From Qipengyuania xiamenensis (GTDB lineage Bacteria > Pseudomonadota > Alphaproteobacteria > Sphingomonadales > Sphingomonadaceae), in contig NZ_JAIGNM010000001.1 of assembly GCF_019711495.1 (NCBI RefSeq), forward strand, positions 496,001 to 560,000: DNA of 64,000 nt, read 5' to 3'. The notes below the pieces were generated by a model. That model did not search any database, was not told the origin of the DNA, and saw only the letters and a program-made list of their open reading frames with translations. This document shows positions 1-10,025 of the stretch, one piece after another. Numbering within the stretch: the stretch's first letter is position 1; each line of letters opens with the position of its first letter. Made by a program: the position numbers and the translations under genes.

Positions 1-2
1 AC

Positions 3-713
3 GACATTTCCGAGATGGCTATGCGCTACAACATCAATATAATCGCGGGCAGCCATCCCACGCGGATGGACGACGGCGACATTCACAACGTTGCCTATGT
101 CTGTTTGCGCGATGGTTCAGTCCATGCGCAAGAGAAGATCCACCCTACCCCGAACGAACGGTATTGGTGGAATATCAAGGGCGGTGACAAGGTCGAGGTT
201 ATCCAGACCGACTGCGGCCCGATTGGCGTCCAGATCTGCTACGACAGCGAATTCCCCGAGCTCTCCCGCCGGCTCGCCGACGAAGGCGCGCGCATAATCT
301 TCGTGCCATTCTGTACCGATAGCCGTCAGGGCTACTTGCGCGTGCGCTATTGCGCACAGGCGCGTGCCATCGAGAACCAGTGTTTCGTCGTCCTGTCGGG
401 CAATGTCGGAAACCTGCCGAATGTCGGAAACATGGACATTCAGTATGCCCAAAGCTGCATACTTACACCATGTGATTTCCCCTTCGCCCGAGACGGGATC
501 GCCGCAGAGGCCACAGAGAACGTCGAGACCCTGACAATAAGCGACATCAATCTCGCGGATTTGCAATGGGCACGTGCTGAAGGAACTGTGCGCAATCTCG
601 CCGACCGCCGCTTCGATCTTTATCGCATTGAGTGGGACGAAGATGGCAAGCATCCCGGCAAACCACGCCCACGCCGCGAACCACTTGGTCCTGCCCATCC
701 TGGCGGAGGATGA
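3..713 (+). CDS. Carbon-nitrogen hydrolase (nitrilase superfamily), 3' part
   Basis: The 5' end is cut by the window edge: the frame is open from base 3, and the N-terminal strand that carries the catalytic Glu of nitrilases is absent. What remains shows the catalytic Lys in EKIHPTPNE and the nucleophilic Cys in QICYDSEFPE, the usual Glu-Lys-Cys set of C-N amidases that split amides or nitriles. The motif spacing and the C-terminal tail resemble proteins in which this domain follows an N-terminal GNAT acetyltransferase domain; whether that fusion exists here cannot be seen. The substrate is unknown. The gene converges on the subtilase gene with a gap of only 3 bases. The ATG at 15 lies inside the domain and is not the real start. 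Confidence 0.85.
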   Translation, partial: DISEMAMRYNINIIAGSHPTRMDDGDIHNVAYVCLRDGSVHAQEKIHPTPNERYWWNIKGGDKVEVIQTDCGPIGVQICYDSEFPELSRRLADEGARIIFVPFCTDSRQGYLRVRYCAQARAIENQCFVVLSGNVGNLPNVGNMDIQYAQSCILTPCDFPFARDGIAAEATENVETLTISDINLADLQWARAEGTVRNLADRRFDLYRIEWDEDGKHPGKPRPRREPLGPAHPGGG

Positions 714-716
714 CGC

Positions 717-3113
717 CTAAAACCTCGCCTCATAGCTCGCCGCCGCGCCAATTTCGCCGCTTTGATTCTTGCGATGGTTGGGGTTCCGGCGATAAAATAG
801 AGATGCGCCTCCCCACCCAGCATACACTGGGCCATTCCAGCGCAGTTCGCTCACTATCTCTCTGGAAGATGGTTCAAGAGACAAAAACCGATTTCCAAAG
901 CTCGCGCTTTCAGTTGCGTACTTATACTCCGTCGGCAGGCGAAGCTTTAACCCACCGTGCTCTACACGCATCGGCTGAGATACACGGAAAGCCACGCTGT
1001 CTTTAGGCACGAAAACGTCATCGCGGACCATATCCAATGACCAACTCCCGAAAATCACGGGAGAGCCGCTTCTGATCAAACCGCGACGATCAGGGCGAGT
1101 GGCACCTCCGAAGATAGCCGAACCAATGCTCCAATTAGGAGCGAATTTATAGTTGGTTGATCCTTCAACGAAAATTGTCGTCGCGCCGCCGTCACCCATC
1201 ACACCACCAAACCAACCTCCGAGCACGGTACTCTCTTCGTCAATCCAGCCTATAGCCAACGACCCGTTCGAAATACGGTTTTCCCGAGTTAGACTAAGTG
1301 TCATCTGCGAGTACTTTGTTGCGTCACCGTCGTCTATTAATGAGAATGTTTGCATGCTTGGTCCGGTCATCGCGACTTGGCCCGCCTCCAGAGACATGAG
1401 AATTTTCGTGCCAGGTGCGACATCGAAACTCGCGGCAGCAGCTCGTATATCTTTGGCCGAGATAGGGCCCGAAGCCTCGGCGGACCCAGCGACCAGAAAT
1501 GCCGGATTTTCCACTCCAGCAAGCTGCATCCGCAGGCCGTTGCCGTCCTCATCAATTGAAAAGCCGACCCGCACCCCTGGCGCGACACGCGTAAGGACGC
1601 GGCCAGCCAGCACTCTAGCGACTTCTGCACTTTCAGGTGAAAGAAGAAGTTCCGATGCTGGATCGCGGCCATTGGAAGCGGTCACATCGGACACCGTGAA
1701 GGCAAGTGCAATATTGGCGTTCCCAGCAGAACGACGTCGCACGCCAGAAACCAGGGCATTGCGCAAAAGTCCCCGGATTTCAGTCCCATCGTGTAAGCCA
1801 GTAGATAGGTCTACCATGTAGGCTCGATCATACTTGTCGGTCGCAATCGTATTTAGCGTATCAGCGCCACTAAGGGCATCGCCCATCAATGGTGAACCGA
1901 TTGCTACCGGATTTCCCGCAGAAGTTGGTATCTCGGTTTGAGCGATAGTCATGGTGCCAGACGGTTTGAACGCTTGAGCGATATCCAAGATTCCGCGACC
2001 ATAAGTCCTATCGATGCCAGCTTCTCCAGCATCTCTAGCGCTCTCTAAGAGGAGCTGAACTATCTCCACCCCTGTGAGATTGGGAAAAGCTTGTTTAAGC
2101 AGGGCCACTGCACCTGCCACTTGAGGGGCAGCAAAGCTGGTGCCAGAGAAAAGTACGGTGTAGCTGCCGCTAGCGTCAGTCCCTACGAAAACTTTCCCGT
2201 CTTCATAGACACAACAAATCCTTTCGCCCCTCGCCATGATGAAGGAGTTCAATTCATCGCCAGCAGGATTGGAAAAGCTGGAAATTCGCCCGCCCTCATC
2301 GACTGAACCAACAATGATGACATTGCCTGAACCTGCCGCAGCAATCGCCGAAGCAAAAGGCGTAGGTTCGAAACGGCTAAAATCAGGGTTACTCCCGTCG
2401 CCATAATTGCCGGAAGCAACTACGACCACTACACCGGCCGCCGCTGCGCGCGTCACAGCATCAGCTACGATTTTCCCTGGGTCCGCTCCACCCAAACTCA
2501 GGTTGATGACAGTGGCGCCCGCATCAACTGCAACATCGATACCCCGCGCGATGTCGAAATTGCTAAAACTACATCCCAAAGATGGATCGGTCGGCGTCTC
2601 AGTTGCGCAGGTCCCGGGCGTATCCGCACGCAAAGCCAAAACTTCGGCTTCATAGGCTATGCCCACAATACCTGCGTCATTTTTTGCGGCAGCCGCAACC
2701 ATACTCACATTTGTGCCGTGATCATCTTCCGCATCGTAACCGCGACTACCTGCTACGTCCGTTGAAGCTGGATGAATGCGCCCTGCAAACTCGGGACTGT
2801 CTTCGTCGATACCGGTATCAACAACCGCAATGACGGAATTGGCCCCGGCAATTCCTTCCTCCCAAGCAGTGATTGCGCCGTGAAATTGCGGGCCGTCTGA
2901 TCGTTCAACTTCAGCTGTTACGAGACTAGTTGGCGTTGGGGTCGGCGTTGGCGTTGGCGTTGGCGTTGGCGTTGGCGTTGGGGTAGGCGTTGGCGCCGGC
3001 CTCGGTGTTGACACCGGCCCATCCGTCCCGCCCGAACACGCGGCGGTCAAAACCATGCCGCTCACCACAGCAAATGCTCGGAAACGCTGAAGGTAAATTC
3101 GTAGTTTCATCAT
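717..3113 (-). CDS. Secreted S8 subtilisin-like serine protease with Pro-Thr linker
   Basis: A 798-residue exported protease. Residues 1-26 form a signal sequence ending in LTAAC, which looks like a lipobox although Thr rather than Leu sits at -3. About 11 Pro-Thr units follow as a linker. The S8 catalytic domain has Asp99 (VVDTGIDE), His132 (DHGTNV) and Ser326 (SGTSFAAPQ). The C-terminal ~400 residues are rich in short strands and end in aromatic Phe (YEARF), as in autotransporter-type outer-membrane barrels, so surface anchoring is likely; this is inference. The gene is AT-richer than its neighbours: 27 of 60 bases are G or C at 1801-1860. That suggests acquisition or weak selection. It is convergent with the nitrilase gene and divergent from the antiporter. 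Confidence 0.88.
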   Translation of the reverse strand: MMKLRIYLQRFRAFAVVSGMVLTAACSGGTDGPVSTPRPAPTPTPTPTPTPTPTPTPTPTPTSLVTAEVERSDGPQFHGAITAWEEGIAGANSVIAVVDTGIDEDSPEFAGRIHPASTDVAGSRGYDAEDDHGTNVSMVAAAAKNDAGIVGIAYEAEVLALRADTPGTCATETPTDPSLGCSFSNFDIARGIDVAVDAGATVINLSLGGADPGKIVADAVTRAAAAGVVVVVASGNYGDGSNPDFSRFEPTPFASAIAAAGSGNVIIVGSVDEGGRISSFSNPAGDELNSFIMARGERICCVYEDGKVFVGTDASGSYTVLFSGTSFAAPQVAGAVALLKQAFPNLTGVEIVQLLLESARDAGEAGIDRTYGRGILDIAQAFKPSGTMTIAQTEIPTSAGNPVAIGSPLMGDALSGADTLNTIATDKYDRAYMVDLSTGLHDGTEIRGLLRNALVSGVRRRSAGNANIALAFTVSDVTASNGRDPASELLLSPESAEVARVLAGRVLTRVAPGVRVGFSIDEDGNGLRMQLAGVENPAFLVAGSAEASGPISAKDIRAAAASFDVAPGTKILMSLEAGQVAMTGPSMQTFSLIDDGDATKYSQMTLSLTRENRISNGSLAIGWIDEESTVLGGWFGGVMGDGGATTIFVEGSTNYKFAPNWSIGSAIFGGATRPDRRGLIRSGSPVIFGSWSLDMVRDDVFVPKDSVAFRVSQPMRVEHGGLKLRLPTEYKYATESASFGNRFLSLEPSSREIVSELRWNGPVYAGWGGASLFYRRNPNHRKNQSGEIGAAASYEARF
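2931..2996. repeat. Hexanucleotide tandem repeat coding a Pro-Thr linker
   Basis: About eleven copies of the 6-base unit ggcgtt, a few with one change (ggggtc, ggggta), read on the minus strand as Pro-Thr pairs in the subtilase. Slippage here changes linker length by two residues per unit without shifting the frame, so it is a likely length-polymorphic site rather than an on/off switch. Confidence 0.9.
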
Positions 3114-3233
3114 CTAATCCCGACCCACCCCTTAGGGAATGCGAATTAGCACTTTGTGAACCATCCCAAAAAACTCAGGAATCTGCCCCTAAATGCGGAT
3201 GACAATATGTCGAGGGGTCAATAGGTACGCATT

Positions 3234-4994
3234 ATGGCATCGGGCGAACTCGCATCACCGGCACTTTCCGACGCGCTCGTCATTCTGGGCGCGGCGGGTC
3301 TCGTCATCCCGGTCTTCACGCGCTTCCGCATCACGCCGGTCATCGGGTTCATCCTGATCGGCATCCTCGTTGGGCCGTACGGCCTCGGCCAGATGGTGTT
3401 CGAGCGCCCATGGCTCGAACACATAACCATATCCGACCCGGACTCGCTCGATCTGTTTGCCGAGTTCGGGATCATCCTCCTCCTGTTCGCCATCGGACTG
3501 GAATTATCCTTCAAGCGCCTGTGGCAATTGCGGCGACTGGTCTTTGGGCTTGGCGCGGCAGAATTGCTGATCGGCGGTCTCTGTCTTGCCGTCGTATTAT
3601 CAATGATGGGGCAATACTGGATCGGCGCGCTAGCGCTCGGTTTCGCTCTCGCCTTTTCCTCGACTGCCATTGTCCTGCCGATTTCGGGCAGCACGAGCCC
3701 CGTCGGACGAGCGGCGCTGTCCATGCTCTTGTTCGAAGACATCATGATCGTCCCGATCGTCTTCCTGCTGGGCGCCATGGCACCCAATGCAGCATCGGAA
3801 GGCTGGGAAGGCCTGCTCACCACGCTCTGGCAGGGCGCGCTGGTCATCGCCGTGATGATGATCGTGGGACGCTTCGCCCTTCCCCGCCTGTTCGCGCAGG
3901 CGGCACGCACCAAGAGTCCCGAACTCTTCCTTGCCGCCTCGCTGCTGGTGGTGATCGGATCGAGCCTCGCCACGGCAGCCGTTGGCCTTTCGCCCATTGT
4001 CGGCGCGCTGATCGCAGGCCTGTTGATCGCCGAGACCGAATATCACGGTGAAGTCGAAAGCATCATGGAGCCCTTCAAGGGCCTCGCGCTGGGTATCTTC
4101 CTGATCACCGTGGGTATGAGCATCGATCTCACCACGATCTGGGAGCACATCGGTTCAATCGCGACGGCCGTCGTCGGCGTTCTGGTGTTCAAGGCGCTGC
4201 TGACAGGCGTTCTTCTCCGCCTGATGGGCGCACGGCGCAGCACTGCGGCCGAGACCGGCATCCTGATGGCGAGCCCTTCGGAAACGACGCTGATCGTCCT
4301 TGCCGCGGCTAGCTCCGCCCTCCTGATCCAGCCTGGTACGGCGCAATTCTGGCAGATCGTAACCGCTATCGGACTGACGATTACGCCCTTGCTCGCGCGT
4401 CTGGGCCGGGTGGTTGCGCGCCGCGTAGAACCCGCTCCGGAACTGCCGGAAGAGGACGAAGGTGAGCGCCGGGTGATCATTATCGGCGCGGGCCGTGTCG
4501 GGCGCCTGATCGCGCAAATGCTCGACGAGCACGGAAAGCCCTATGTGGCTCTCGATTCCAACGCCGACCTCATCGAAAGCGCCAAGCGCAAAGGCTATCG
4601 CGCTGTCTTCGGAGACGCCGCCAGGGGCGATGCGCTACATCGTCTCGGCATCGAGGACGCTCTGGCAGTGGTGCTTACGATGGACGAGCCCATCCTCGCA
4701 CAACGCCTCGTCGCCAAGCTGCGTGCCGATTATCCCGACTTGCTGATCGTGGCCCGCGCCCGCGACATCAACCACGCGGCAGAGCTGTACCGCGCCGGTG
4801 CCAGCCATGCAGTGCCCGAAACGCTCGAAGCCACGCTGCAGCTGAGCGAGGCGGTCCTCGTCGATATCGGTGTCGCCATGGGGCCGGTCATCGCCTCGAT
4901 CCACGAGAAGCGCGACGAGTTCCGCGAACTGATCGAGAAGGAAGGCGCGCTCGACTACAAGCCAAAGCTACGCTCGAGCACGGCAGACGGTTGA
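3234..4994 (+). CDS. Cation:proton antiporter, CPA2/KefB type with TrkA-N domain
   Basis: A 586-residue inner-membrane protein. Residues 1-400 hold about 12 hydrophobic segments typical of the Na+/H+ exchanger fold, including the GPYGLG region near residue 48. They are followed by a cytoplasmic Rossmann TrkA-N domain that begins VIIIGAGRVGR, the nucleotide-binding glycine motif. KefB/KefC relatives export K+ in exchange for protons and are gated by nucleotide or glutathione adducts; the ion used here cannot be read from sequence. It stands alone on the plus strand, with a small hydrophilic protein 45 bases downstream. The length fits the family. Confidence 0.92.
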   Translation: MASGELASPALSDALVILGAAGLVIPVFTRFRITPVIGFILIGILVGPYGLGQMVFERPWLEHITISDPDSLDLFAEFGIILLLFAIGLELSFKRLWQLRRLVFGLGAAELLIGGLCLAVVLSMMGQYWIGALALGFALAFSSTAIVLPISGSTSPVGRAALSMLLFEDIMIVPIVFLLGAMAPNAASEGWEGLLTTLWQGALVIAVMMIVGRFALPRLFAQAARTKSPELFLAASLLVVIGSSLATAAVGLSPIVGALIAGLLIAETEYHGEVESIMEPFKGLALGIFLITVGMSIDLTTIWEHIGSIATAVVGVLVFKALLTGVLLRLMGARRSTAAETGILMASPSETTLIVLAAASSALLIQPGTAQFWQIVTAIGLTITPLLARLGRVVARRVEPAPELPEEDEGERRVIIIGAGRVGRLIAQMLDEHGKPYVALDSNADLIESAKRKGYRAVFGDAARGDALHRLGIEDALAVVLTMDEPILAQRLVAKLRADYPDLLIVARARDINHAAELYRAGASHAVPETLEATLQLSEAVLVDIGVAMGPVIASIHEKRDEFRELIEKEGALDYKPKLRSSTADG

Positions 4995-5016
4995 ACCTTT
5001 CGCTCTCTCCACGCGT
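4988..5016 (+). promoter_or_regulatory. Possible EcfG-type stress promoter
   Basis: At the very end of the antiporter gene, tGAAC is followed by 17 bases and CGTT. This is one mismatch from the GGAAC-N16/17-CGTT promoter used by the alphaproteobacterial general-stress sigma factor EcfG. It lies about 25 bases before the start of a small hydrophilic protein of the kind often under stress control. The match is short, so chance is possible. Confidence 0.3.
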
Positions 5017-5039
5017 TGGTAAGGCAAAAGGAGAATAAA

Positions 5040-5219
5040 ATGAGCGACATCGACCAGACGAAGCCCATCCCCAACGACGAGAAATTCAAGCCGCAGAACG
5101 TGGCCGATCCGTTGAAGGACCGGGCGCCCGACCAGCTGCGCGGCAAGCCCGGCGATACCGAAGGCTACGATATCGAACAGGGCTCCAGCGGCGTCACCAA
5201 GAAGACGCCCAGCGCCTGA
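5040..5219 (+). CDS. Small hydrophilic protein, 59 aa, unknown function
   Basis: The start is set by a strong Shine-Dalgarno (aaaggag) 6 bases before ATG at 5040. The product is charged, rich in Asp, Lys, Pro and Gly, with no membrane segment or cysteine, and is probably disordered. I do not recognise a named family. A clean intrinsic terminator follows at once, so it is likely a separate short transcript, possibly started from the EcfG-like site upstream. A stress-related or chaperone-like role would be a guess. Confidence 0.75.
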   Translation: MSDIDQTKPIPNDEKFKPQNVADPLKDRAPDQLRGKPGDTEGYDIEQGSSGVTKKTPSA

Positions 5220-5244
5220 TATATTTCCTTAGGAGAGGAGAATG

Positions 5245-5282
5245 ACGCCTGACCGGTCAGCGCCGGTCAGGCGTTTTCTTTT
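5245..5282 (+). terminator. Intrinsic terminator after the 59-aa gene
   Basis: Twelve-base perfect stem (5245-5256 with 5263-5274), six-base loop, then a T-rich tract. The left T tract serves the plus strand. The stem also contains the stop codon of alaS (5267-5269), so the two convergent genes share it. Confidence 0.88.
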
Positions 5283-7930
5283 GCCAACGCGCCGCGCACT
5301 GCATCGAGCGCTTCGGAAGCCTTCGAGCCATCCGGCCCGCCGCCCTGCGCCATGTCGGCGCGGCCACCACCGCCCTTTCCGCCAAGCGCTTCGACACCGG
5401 CGCGAACCAGTTCGACGGCGCTGAAGCGGTCGGTGAGGTCGTCGGTCACGGCAACGGCAAACGCCGCCTTGCCATCGTTCACAGCGCAGATCGCTGCGAC
5501 CCCCGATCCCATGCGCGTCTTGGCTTCATCGAGCAGCGGGCGCAGTTCCTTGGGGCTAAGGCCGTCGATTGCCTGACCGGAGAACTTCACACCGGCGATA
5601 TCTTCGTCGGCAGGTCCGGCATCACCCGATCCGCCGCCGCCCAGAGCAAGCGCGCGCTTGGCCTCGGCGAGTTCCTTTTCGAGCCGCTTGCGCTCGTCGA
5701 CCAGCGCCGACACGCGTGCGGCAGCCTCGTCGGGCGAGGTCTTGAGAGCGCCGGCGATGGCGCGCACGGTTTCATCGCGTGCGAGAAGCCACTGGCGGGC
5801 TGCTTCGCCGGTCAGTGCCTCGATTCGGCGTACTCCCGAGCTGACAGCGCTTTCGCTGACGATCTTGAACAGACCGATATCGCCAGTCGCCTCGACATGC
5901 GTACCGCCGCACAGTTCGACCGAGTAGTTCTTCCCCTCGCCGCCCTTGCGGCCCATCGACAGGACGCGGACCTCGTCGCCGTATTTCTCGCCGAACAGCG
6001 CCAATGCGCCGGCTGCCACCGCATCGTCGGGCGTCATCAGGCGCGTGCCGACCTTTTCGTTGGCACGGATTTCCTCGTTCACCTCCGCCTCGATGGCAGC
6101 GATGTCATCATCGCCCAGCGGCTTGGGGTGCGAGAAGTCGAAGCGGAAGCGGTCGTCGGACACCAGCGAGCCCTTCTGGGTCACATGCTCGCCGAGGCGA
6201 TTACGCAGAGCCGCGTGGACAAGATGCGTCGCCGAATGGTTGGCGCGAATGCGATCGCGCCGACCGGCGTCGATCTCGAGATGCACGGCGTCGCCGACCT
6301 TGATGCTGCCCTTCTCGACCTTCGCGATATGCGTGTGCAGGCGGCCCAGCGGCTTGTTGGTGGTCGAGACTGCGATCTCGAGGCCTTCGGGCGTCCAGAT
6401 GCGTCCGGCATCGCCGGTCTGGCCGCCGCTTTCGCCATAGAAAGGTGTCTGGTTGGTCAGCACGATGACATCGTCGCCTTGCGACGCGCTGTCGACTTCC
6501 TTGCCGTCCTTCACCAGCGCGACAACTTCAGCCTCACCCGTATCGGAGGTGTAGCCGGTAAATTCGGTCGAGCCTTCACGCTCGGCGATGTCGAACCAGA
6601 CTTCCTCGCTCGCAGCTTCGCCCGAACCCTTCCACGCAGCGCGTGCGGCCGCCTTCTGCTGCGCCATGGCGGCATCGAAACCTTCCTTGTCGACGCCGAT
6701 GCCGCGATTGCGCAGCGCGTCTTCGGTGAGGTCGTAGGGGAAGCCGTAGGTGTCATAGAGCTTGAATGCCGTCTCACCGTCCAGCGTGCCGCCTTCGCCC
6801 ATGTCGCCGGTGGCTTCGTCGAGCAGCTTGAGGCCCTTGTCGAGCGTGCGGCGGAACTGCGTCTCCTCGCGTTCGAGCACTTCCTGAATCAACGCCTGGC
6901 CGCGCACTAGCTCGGGATAGGCGGCGCCCATTTCGCTGACGAGTTCAGGCACGAGGCGGTGCATCAGCGGTTCGCTCGCGCCGAGCAGGTGGGCGTGACG
7001 CATGGCGCGGCGCATGATGCGGCGCAGGACGTACCCGCGGCCTTCGTTGCTGGGCAGCACGCCGTCGGCCAGCAGGAAGCTGGTCGAGCGCAAATGGTCG
7101 GCGATAACGCGATGGCTGGCGGTCTGATCGCCCTCGGCCTTGACGCCGGTCAGCGATTCACTGGCACCGATCAGAGCCTTGAACGTGTCGGTGTCGTAAT
7201 TGTCGTGAACGCCCTGCATGACCGCAGCCACGCGCTCGATGCCCATGCCGGTGTCGATGCTGGGCTTGGGTAGGTTACCGACGATCTCGTCCGCTTCCTG
7301 CGTGAACTGCATGAAGACGAGGTTCCAGATCTCGACGAAGCGGTCACCGTCCTCTTCCGGCGATCCCGGAGGGCCGCCCCAGATGTGATCGCCATGATCG
7401 TAGAAGATTTCCGAACACGGGCCGCAGGGACCGTCCGAGCCCATGGCCCAGAAATTGTCCTTGGTCGGGATCCGGATGATCTTGTCGTCGGCAAAGCCGG
7501 TGCGCTTCTTCCAGAGGTCGAAGGCTTCGTCGTCCGTGTGGTAGACGGTGACCAGCAGGCGCTCGGGATCGAGGCCCCACTCCTTGGTAAGCAGGGTCCA
7601 GGCGTTGTCGATCGCCTGTTCCTTGAAATAGTCGCCGAAGCTGAAATTGCCGAGCATCTCGAAGAAGGTGTGATGCCGTGCGGTGTAACCGACATTGTCG
7701 AGATCGTTGTGCTTGCCGCCTGCGCGCACGCACTTCTGCGCGCTGGTGGCGCGCGGTGCGGGCGGGGTCTCGAGACCGGTGAACGCATTCTTGAACGGCA
7801 CCATGCCCGCGTTCACGAACATCAGCGTAGGATCGCTGAACGGCACGAGCGGCGCGCTCGGTACTTCAGCGTGGTCCTTCCCGGCGAAGAAATCGAGGAA
7901 GGAGCGGCGGATTTCGTTGGTCGACGTCAT
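5267..7930 (-). CDS. alaS: Alanyl-tRNA synthetase
   Basis: Charges tRNA-Ala in the cytoplasm. The class II catalytic core begins [11 protein letters not shown] and includes the conserved VNAGMVPFK segment. The editing domain carries the zinc-type HSATH and CGGTH motifs, and a C-terminal coiled coil and DHHA1-like domain end in glycine-rich sequence (GGKGGGGR). The start is placed at 7930 (MTSTNEIRR), which fits the family. An in-frame ATG at 7948 would add six residues; neither has a clear ribosome site. At 887 residues the length is normal. Confidence 0.97.
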   Translation of the reverse strand: MTSTNEIRRSFLDFFAGKDHAEVPSAPLVPFSDPTLMFVNAGMVPFKNAFTGLETPPAPRATSAQKCVRAGGKHNDLDNVGYTARHHTFFEMLGNFSFGDYFKEQAIDNAWTLLTKEWGLDPERLLVTVYHTDDEAFDLWKKRTGFADDKIIRIPTKDNFWAMGSDGPCGPCSEIFYDHGDHIWGGPPGSPEEDGDRFVEIWNLVFMQFTQEADEIVGNLPKPSIDTGMGIERVAAVMQGVHDNYDTDTFKALIGASESLTGVKAEGDQTASHRVIADHLRSTSFLLADGVLPSNEGRGYVLRRIMRRAMRHAHLLGASEPLMHRLVPELVSEMGAAYPELVRGQALIQEVLEREETQFRRTLDKGLKLLDEATGDMGEGGTLDGETAFKLYDTYGFPYDLTEDALRNRGIGVDKEGFDAAMAQQKAAARAAWKGSGEAASEEVWFDIAEREGSTEFTGYTSDTGEAEVVALVKDGKEVDSASQGDDVIVLTNQTPFYGESGGQTGDAGRIWTPEGLEIAVSTTNKPLGRLHTHIAKVEKGSIKVGDAVHLEIDAGRRDRIRANHSATHLVHAALRNRLGEHVTQKGSLVSDDRFRFDFSHPKPLGDDDIAAIEAEVNEEIRANEKVGTRLMTPDDAVAAGALALFGEKYGDEVRVLSMGRKGGEGKNYSVELCGGTHVEATGDIGLFKIVSESAVSSGVRRIEALTGEAARQWLLARDETVRAIAGALKTSPDEAAARVSALVDERKRLEKELAEAKRALALGGGGSGDAGPADEDIAGVKFSGQAIDGLSPKELRPLLDEAKTRMGSGVAAICAVNDGKAAFAVAVTDDLTDRFSAVELVRAGVEALGGKGGGGRADMAQGGGPDGSKASEALDAVRGALAKENA

Positions 7931-8002
7931 GGGAGCGCAGTTAGGCAATCACTGCGCGCGGGACAAGCGCGAATGCCCCCCGCTACGCGGCGAAATCCAC
8001 TC

Positions 8003-8629
8003 CTACCAGATGAAGTAGGCCCCGCCACGCTCGCGGGCACGCTGCCACGCAGGACGAGCATGGATCGCCTCGACGAAGCGGGCGAGCTTGGGCGCTTTCT
8101 CGGCATAGCCCTGCATGACTGCAATTTCTGCAGGGAAACTCATCATTACATCCGCGGCACTCCAGTCCGAACCAACAAAGTGCAGGTCATCGGAGATGTT
8201 CTGCTCCGCAAAGTTCACATGCGCGGCAAACTGTTCTTCCACGCGGGGCATCATCGGGGCTGCAGCATCGCCGAGGCGACCGGCCATGATCTTGAGCATG
8301 ACCGGCACGAAGAAGGAGCTTTCACCGAACTGCATCCATTCGAGGTGATCGACCCATTCGGAACTCGACCGGTCGGGGAGCCAGGCCTCGCCACCGTGGC
8401 GTGCGCAGAGATATTCGATGATGGCTCCGCTTTCGGCGATGAGGCGTCCGTCGTCCTCGATCACCGGAGACTTTCCGAGCGGATGGGCATTCTTGAGTTC
8501 CGGCGGCGCGAGATTGGTCACTGCATCGCGCTGGTAGGAGACGATCTCGTAATCCGCGCCCAGTTCTTCCAGCAGCCAGAGGATGCGCTGCGAACGGCTG
8601 TTGTTGAGATGGTGGACGGTGATGGTCAT
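8003..8629 (-). CDS. Glutathione S-transferase family protein
   Basis: A 208-residue GST. The N-terminal thioredoxin-fold half has a Ser-rich start (NNSRSQRILWLLEEL), where Ser probably activates glutathione, and the G-site motifs GKSPVIED and ESGAIIEYL. The C-terminal half is all helical. A good ribosome site (aggag) precedes the ATG. Likely a detoxification or redox enzyme; the substrate is unknown. It lies between alaS and recA on the same strand, but gaps of 70-220 bases and the recA terminator argue that it is transcribed separately from recA. Confidence 0.92.
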   Translation of the reverse strand: MTITVHHLNNSRSQRILWLLEELGADYEIVSYQRDAVTNLAPPELKNAHPLGKSPVIEDDGRLIAESGAIIEYLCARHGGEAWLPDRSSSEWVDHLEWMQFGESSFFVPVMLKIMAGRLGDAAAPMMPRVEEQFAAHVNFAEQNISDDLHFVGSDWSAADVMMSFPAEIAVMQGYAEKAPKLARFVEAIHARPAWQRARERGGAYFIW

Positions 8630-8707
8630 CGTGCTCTCCTGATTTCGAGCACCCTGCCTACGGACAGCAACGCGACCGCGCTACCCGCTTTATTCCGCGT
8701 CTGTCCT

Positions 8708-8769
8708 AAACACGCGAAAAGCCGGTGCGGCGCTCTGGATGAGTGCGCGCGCACCGGCTTTCCGTGTTT
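8708..8769 (-). terminator. Long hairpin terminator after recA
   Basis: Twelve-base perfect stem (8718-8729 with 8750-8761) around a 20-base loop, followed on the minus strand by tttt. An outer seven-base pairing (8708-8714 with 8763-8769) extends it. It can also act on the plus strand. Confidence 0.75.
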
Positions 8770-8850
8770 CCGGGAGCGCCGGGGGACAGTCCGGCTTTGA
8801 CGAACGGCGGGGGAATGGTGCCGTACGCGCTCCCGCTTGAAGCGATGTGA

Positions 8851-9912
8851 TCAGTCTTCCGCGTCCGGACCAGTCATCATCTCTTCGGCGACCTCGTCGG
8901 TTTTGCCGCGGATCGCAGCTTCCAACTTGGCGCACATTTCGGGGTTTTCCTTCAGGAAGGTCTTCGCATTCTCACGGCCCTGGCCGATGCGGACGCTGTC
9001 ATAGCTGAACCAGCTTCCCGACTTCTCGACCACGCCGGCCTTCACGCCCAGATCGAGGATCTCGCCGATCTTGGAGATGCCTTCGCCATACATGATGTCG
9101 AATTCGACCTGCTTGAACGGAGGAGCGACCTTGTTCTTGACCACCTTCACGCGGGTCGAGTTGCCGATCACCTCGTCACGATCCTTGATCTGACCGGTAC
9201 GACGGATGTCGAGGCGGACCGAGGCATAGAACTTGAGCGCGTTACCACCGGTGGTGGTTTCGGGGTTACCGTACATCACGCCGATCTTCATGCGCAGCTG
9301 GTTGATGAAGATCACCATGCACTTGGAACGGTTGATCGAGCCGGTCAGCTTGCGCAGCGACTGCGACATGAGGCGTGCCTGGAGGCCGACGTGGCTGTCG
9401 CCCATCTCGCCCTCGATTTCAGCGCGCGGCACGAGGGCTGCAACCGAGTCGACCACGAGAATGTCGATCGCGTTGGAGCGCACCAGCGTATCGGTGATTT
9501 CCAGAGCCTGCTCGCCGGTATCGGGCTGCGAGACGATCAGTTCATCGACATCCACACCCAGCTTCTTGGCATAGACGGGATCGAGCGCGTGTTCCGCGTC
9601 GACGAATGCAGCTGTGCCGCCAGCCTTCTGCGCTTCGGCAATGGCATGCAGCGCGAGGGTGGTCTTACCCGAGCTTTCCGGGCCGTAAACTTCGATCACG
9701 CGGCCCTTGGGCAGGCCGCCGATGCCGAGTGCGATATCAAGGCCGAGCGAGCCCGTGGAGATAGCCTCCACATTCATCGCTTCCTTCTGGCCGAGCTTCA
9801 TTGCCGAGCCCTTGCCGAATGCGCGATCGATCTGCGCGAGGGCGGCGTCCAATGCCTTCTGGCGGTCTGCGTCCACTTTCTTTCCTTCTACAAGCTTCAG
9901 ACTAGCCGCCAT
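8851..9912 (-). CDS. recA: Recombinase RecA
   Basis: The strand-exchange ATPase of homologous recombination and co-protease for LexA. The 353-residue product has Walker A GPESSGKT at 77-84, the multifunctional loop ([11 protein letters not shown]), the DNA-binding loop region after the [10 protein letters not shown] motif, and an acidic C-terminal tail (GPDAED). SOS control is directly supported by an alphaproteobacterial LexA box 79 bases upstream. Confidence 0.98.
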   Translation of the reverse strand: MAASLKLVEGKKVDADRQKALDAALAQIDRAFGKGSAMKLGQKEAMNVEAISTGSLGLDIALGIGGLPKGRVIEVYGPESSGKTTLALHAIAEAQKAGGTAAFVDAEHALDPVYAKKLGVDVDELIVSQPDTGEQALEITDTLVRSNAIDILVVDSVAALVPRAEIEGEMGDSHVGLQARLMSQSLRKLTGSINRSKCMVIFINQLRMKIGVMYGNPETTTGGNALKFYASVRLDIRRTGQIKDRDEVIGNSTRVKVVKNKVAPPFKQVEFDIMYGEGISKIGEILDLGVKAGVVEKSGSWFSYDSVRIGQGRENAKTFLKENPEMCAKLEAAIRGKTDEVAEEMMTGPDAED

Positions 9913-9990
9913 GACACATTCCCCTTTTGCATTTCCAGAGCCGGTATCGACTCTTCAACTGCCAAGGCATGTACCGCGTTTGTTCCACAA

Positions 9991-10005
9991 GAACAAGAGT
10001 GGAAC
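9991..10005 (-). promoter_or_regulatory. SOS box (LexA operator) of recA
   Basis: GAAC-N7-GAAC on the plus strand, which reads GTTC-N7-GTTC towards recA. This is the direct-repeat LexA operator of Alphaproteobacteria, and it matches exactly. It lies in the 113-base gap between recA and the upstream gene's stop. Confidence 0.85.
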
Positions 10006-10025
10006 GAAATTTTTTTGCAAATGGC

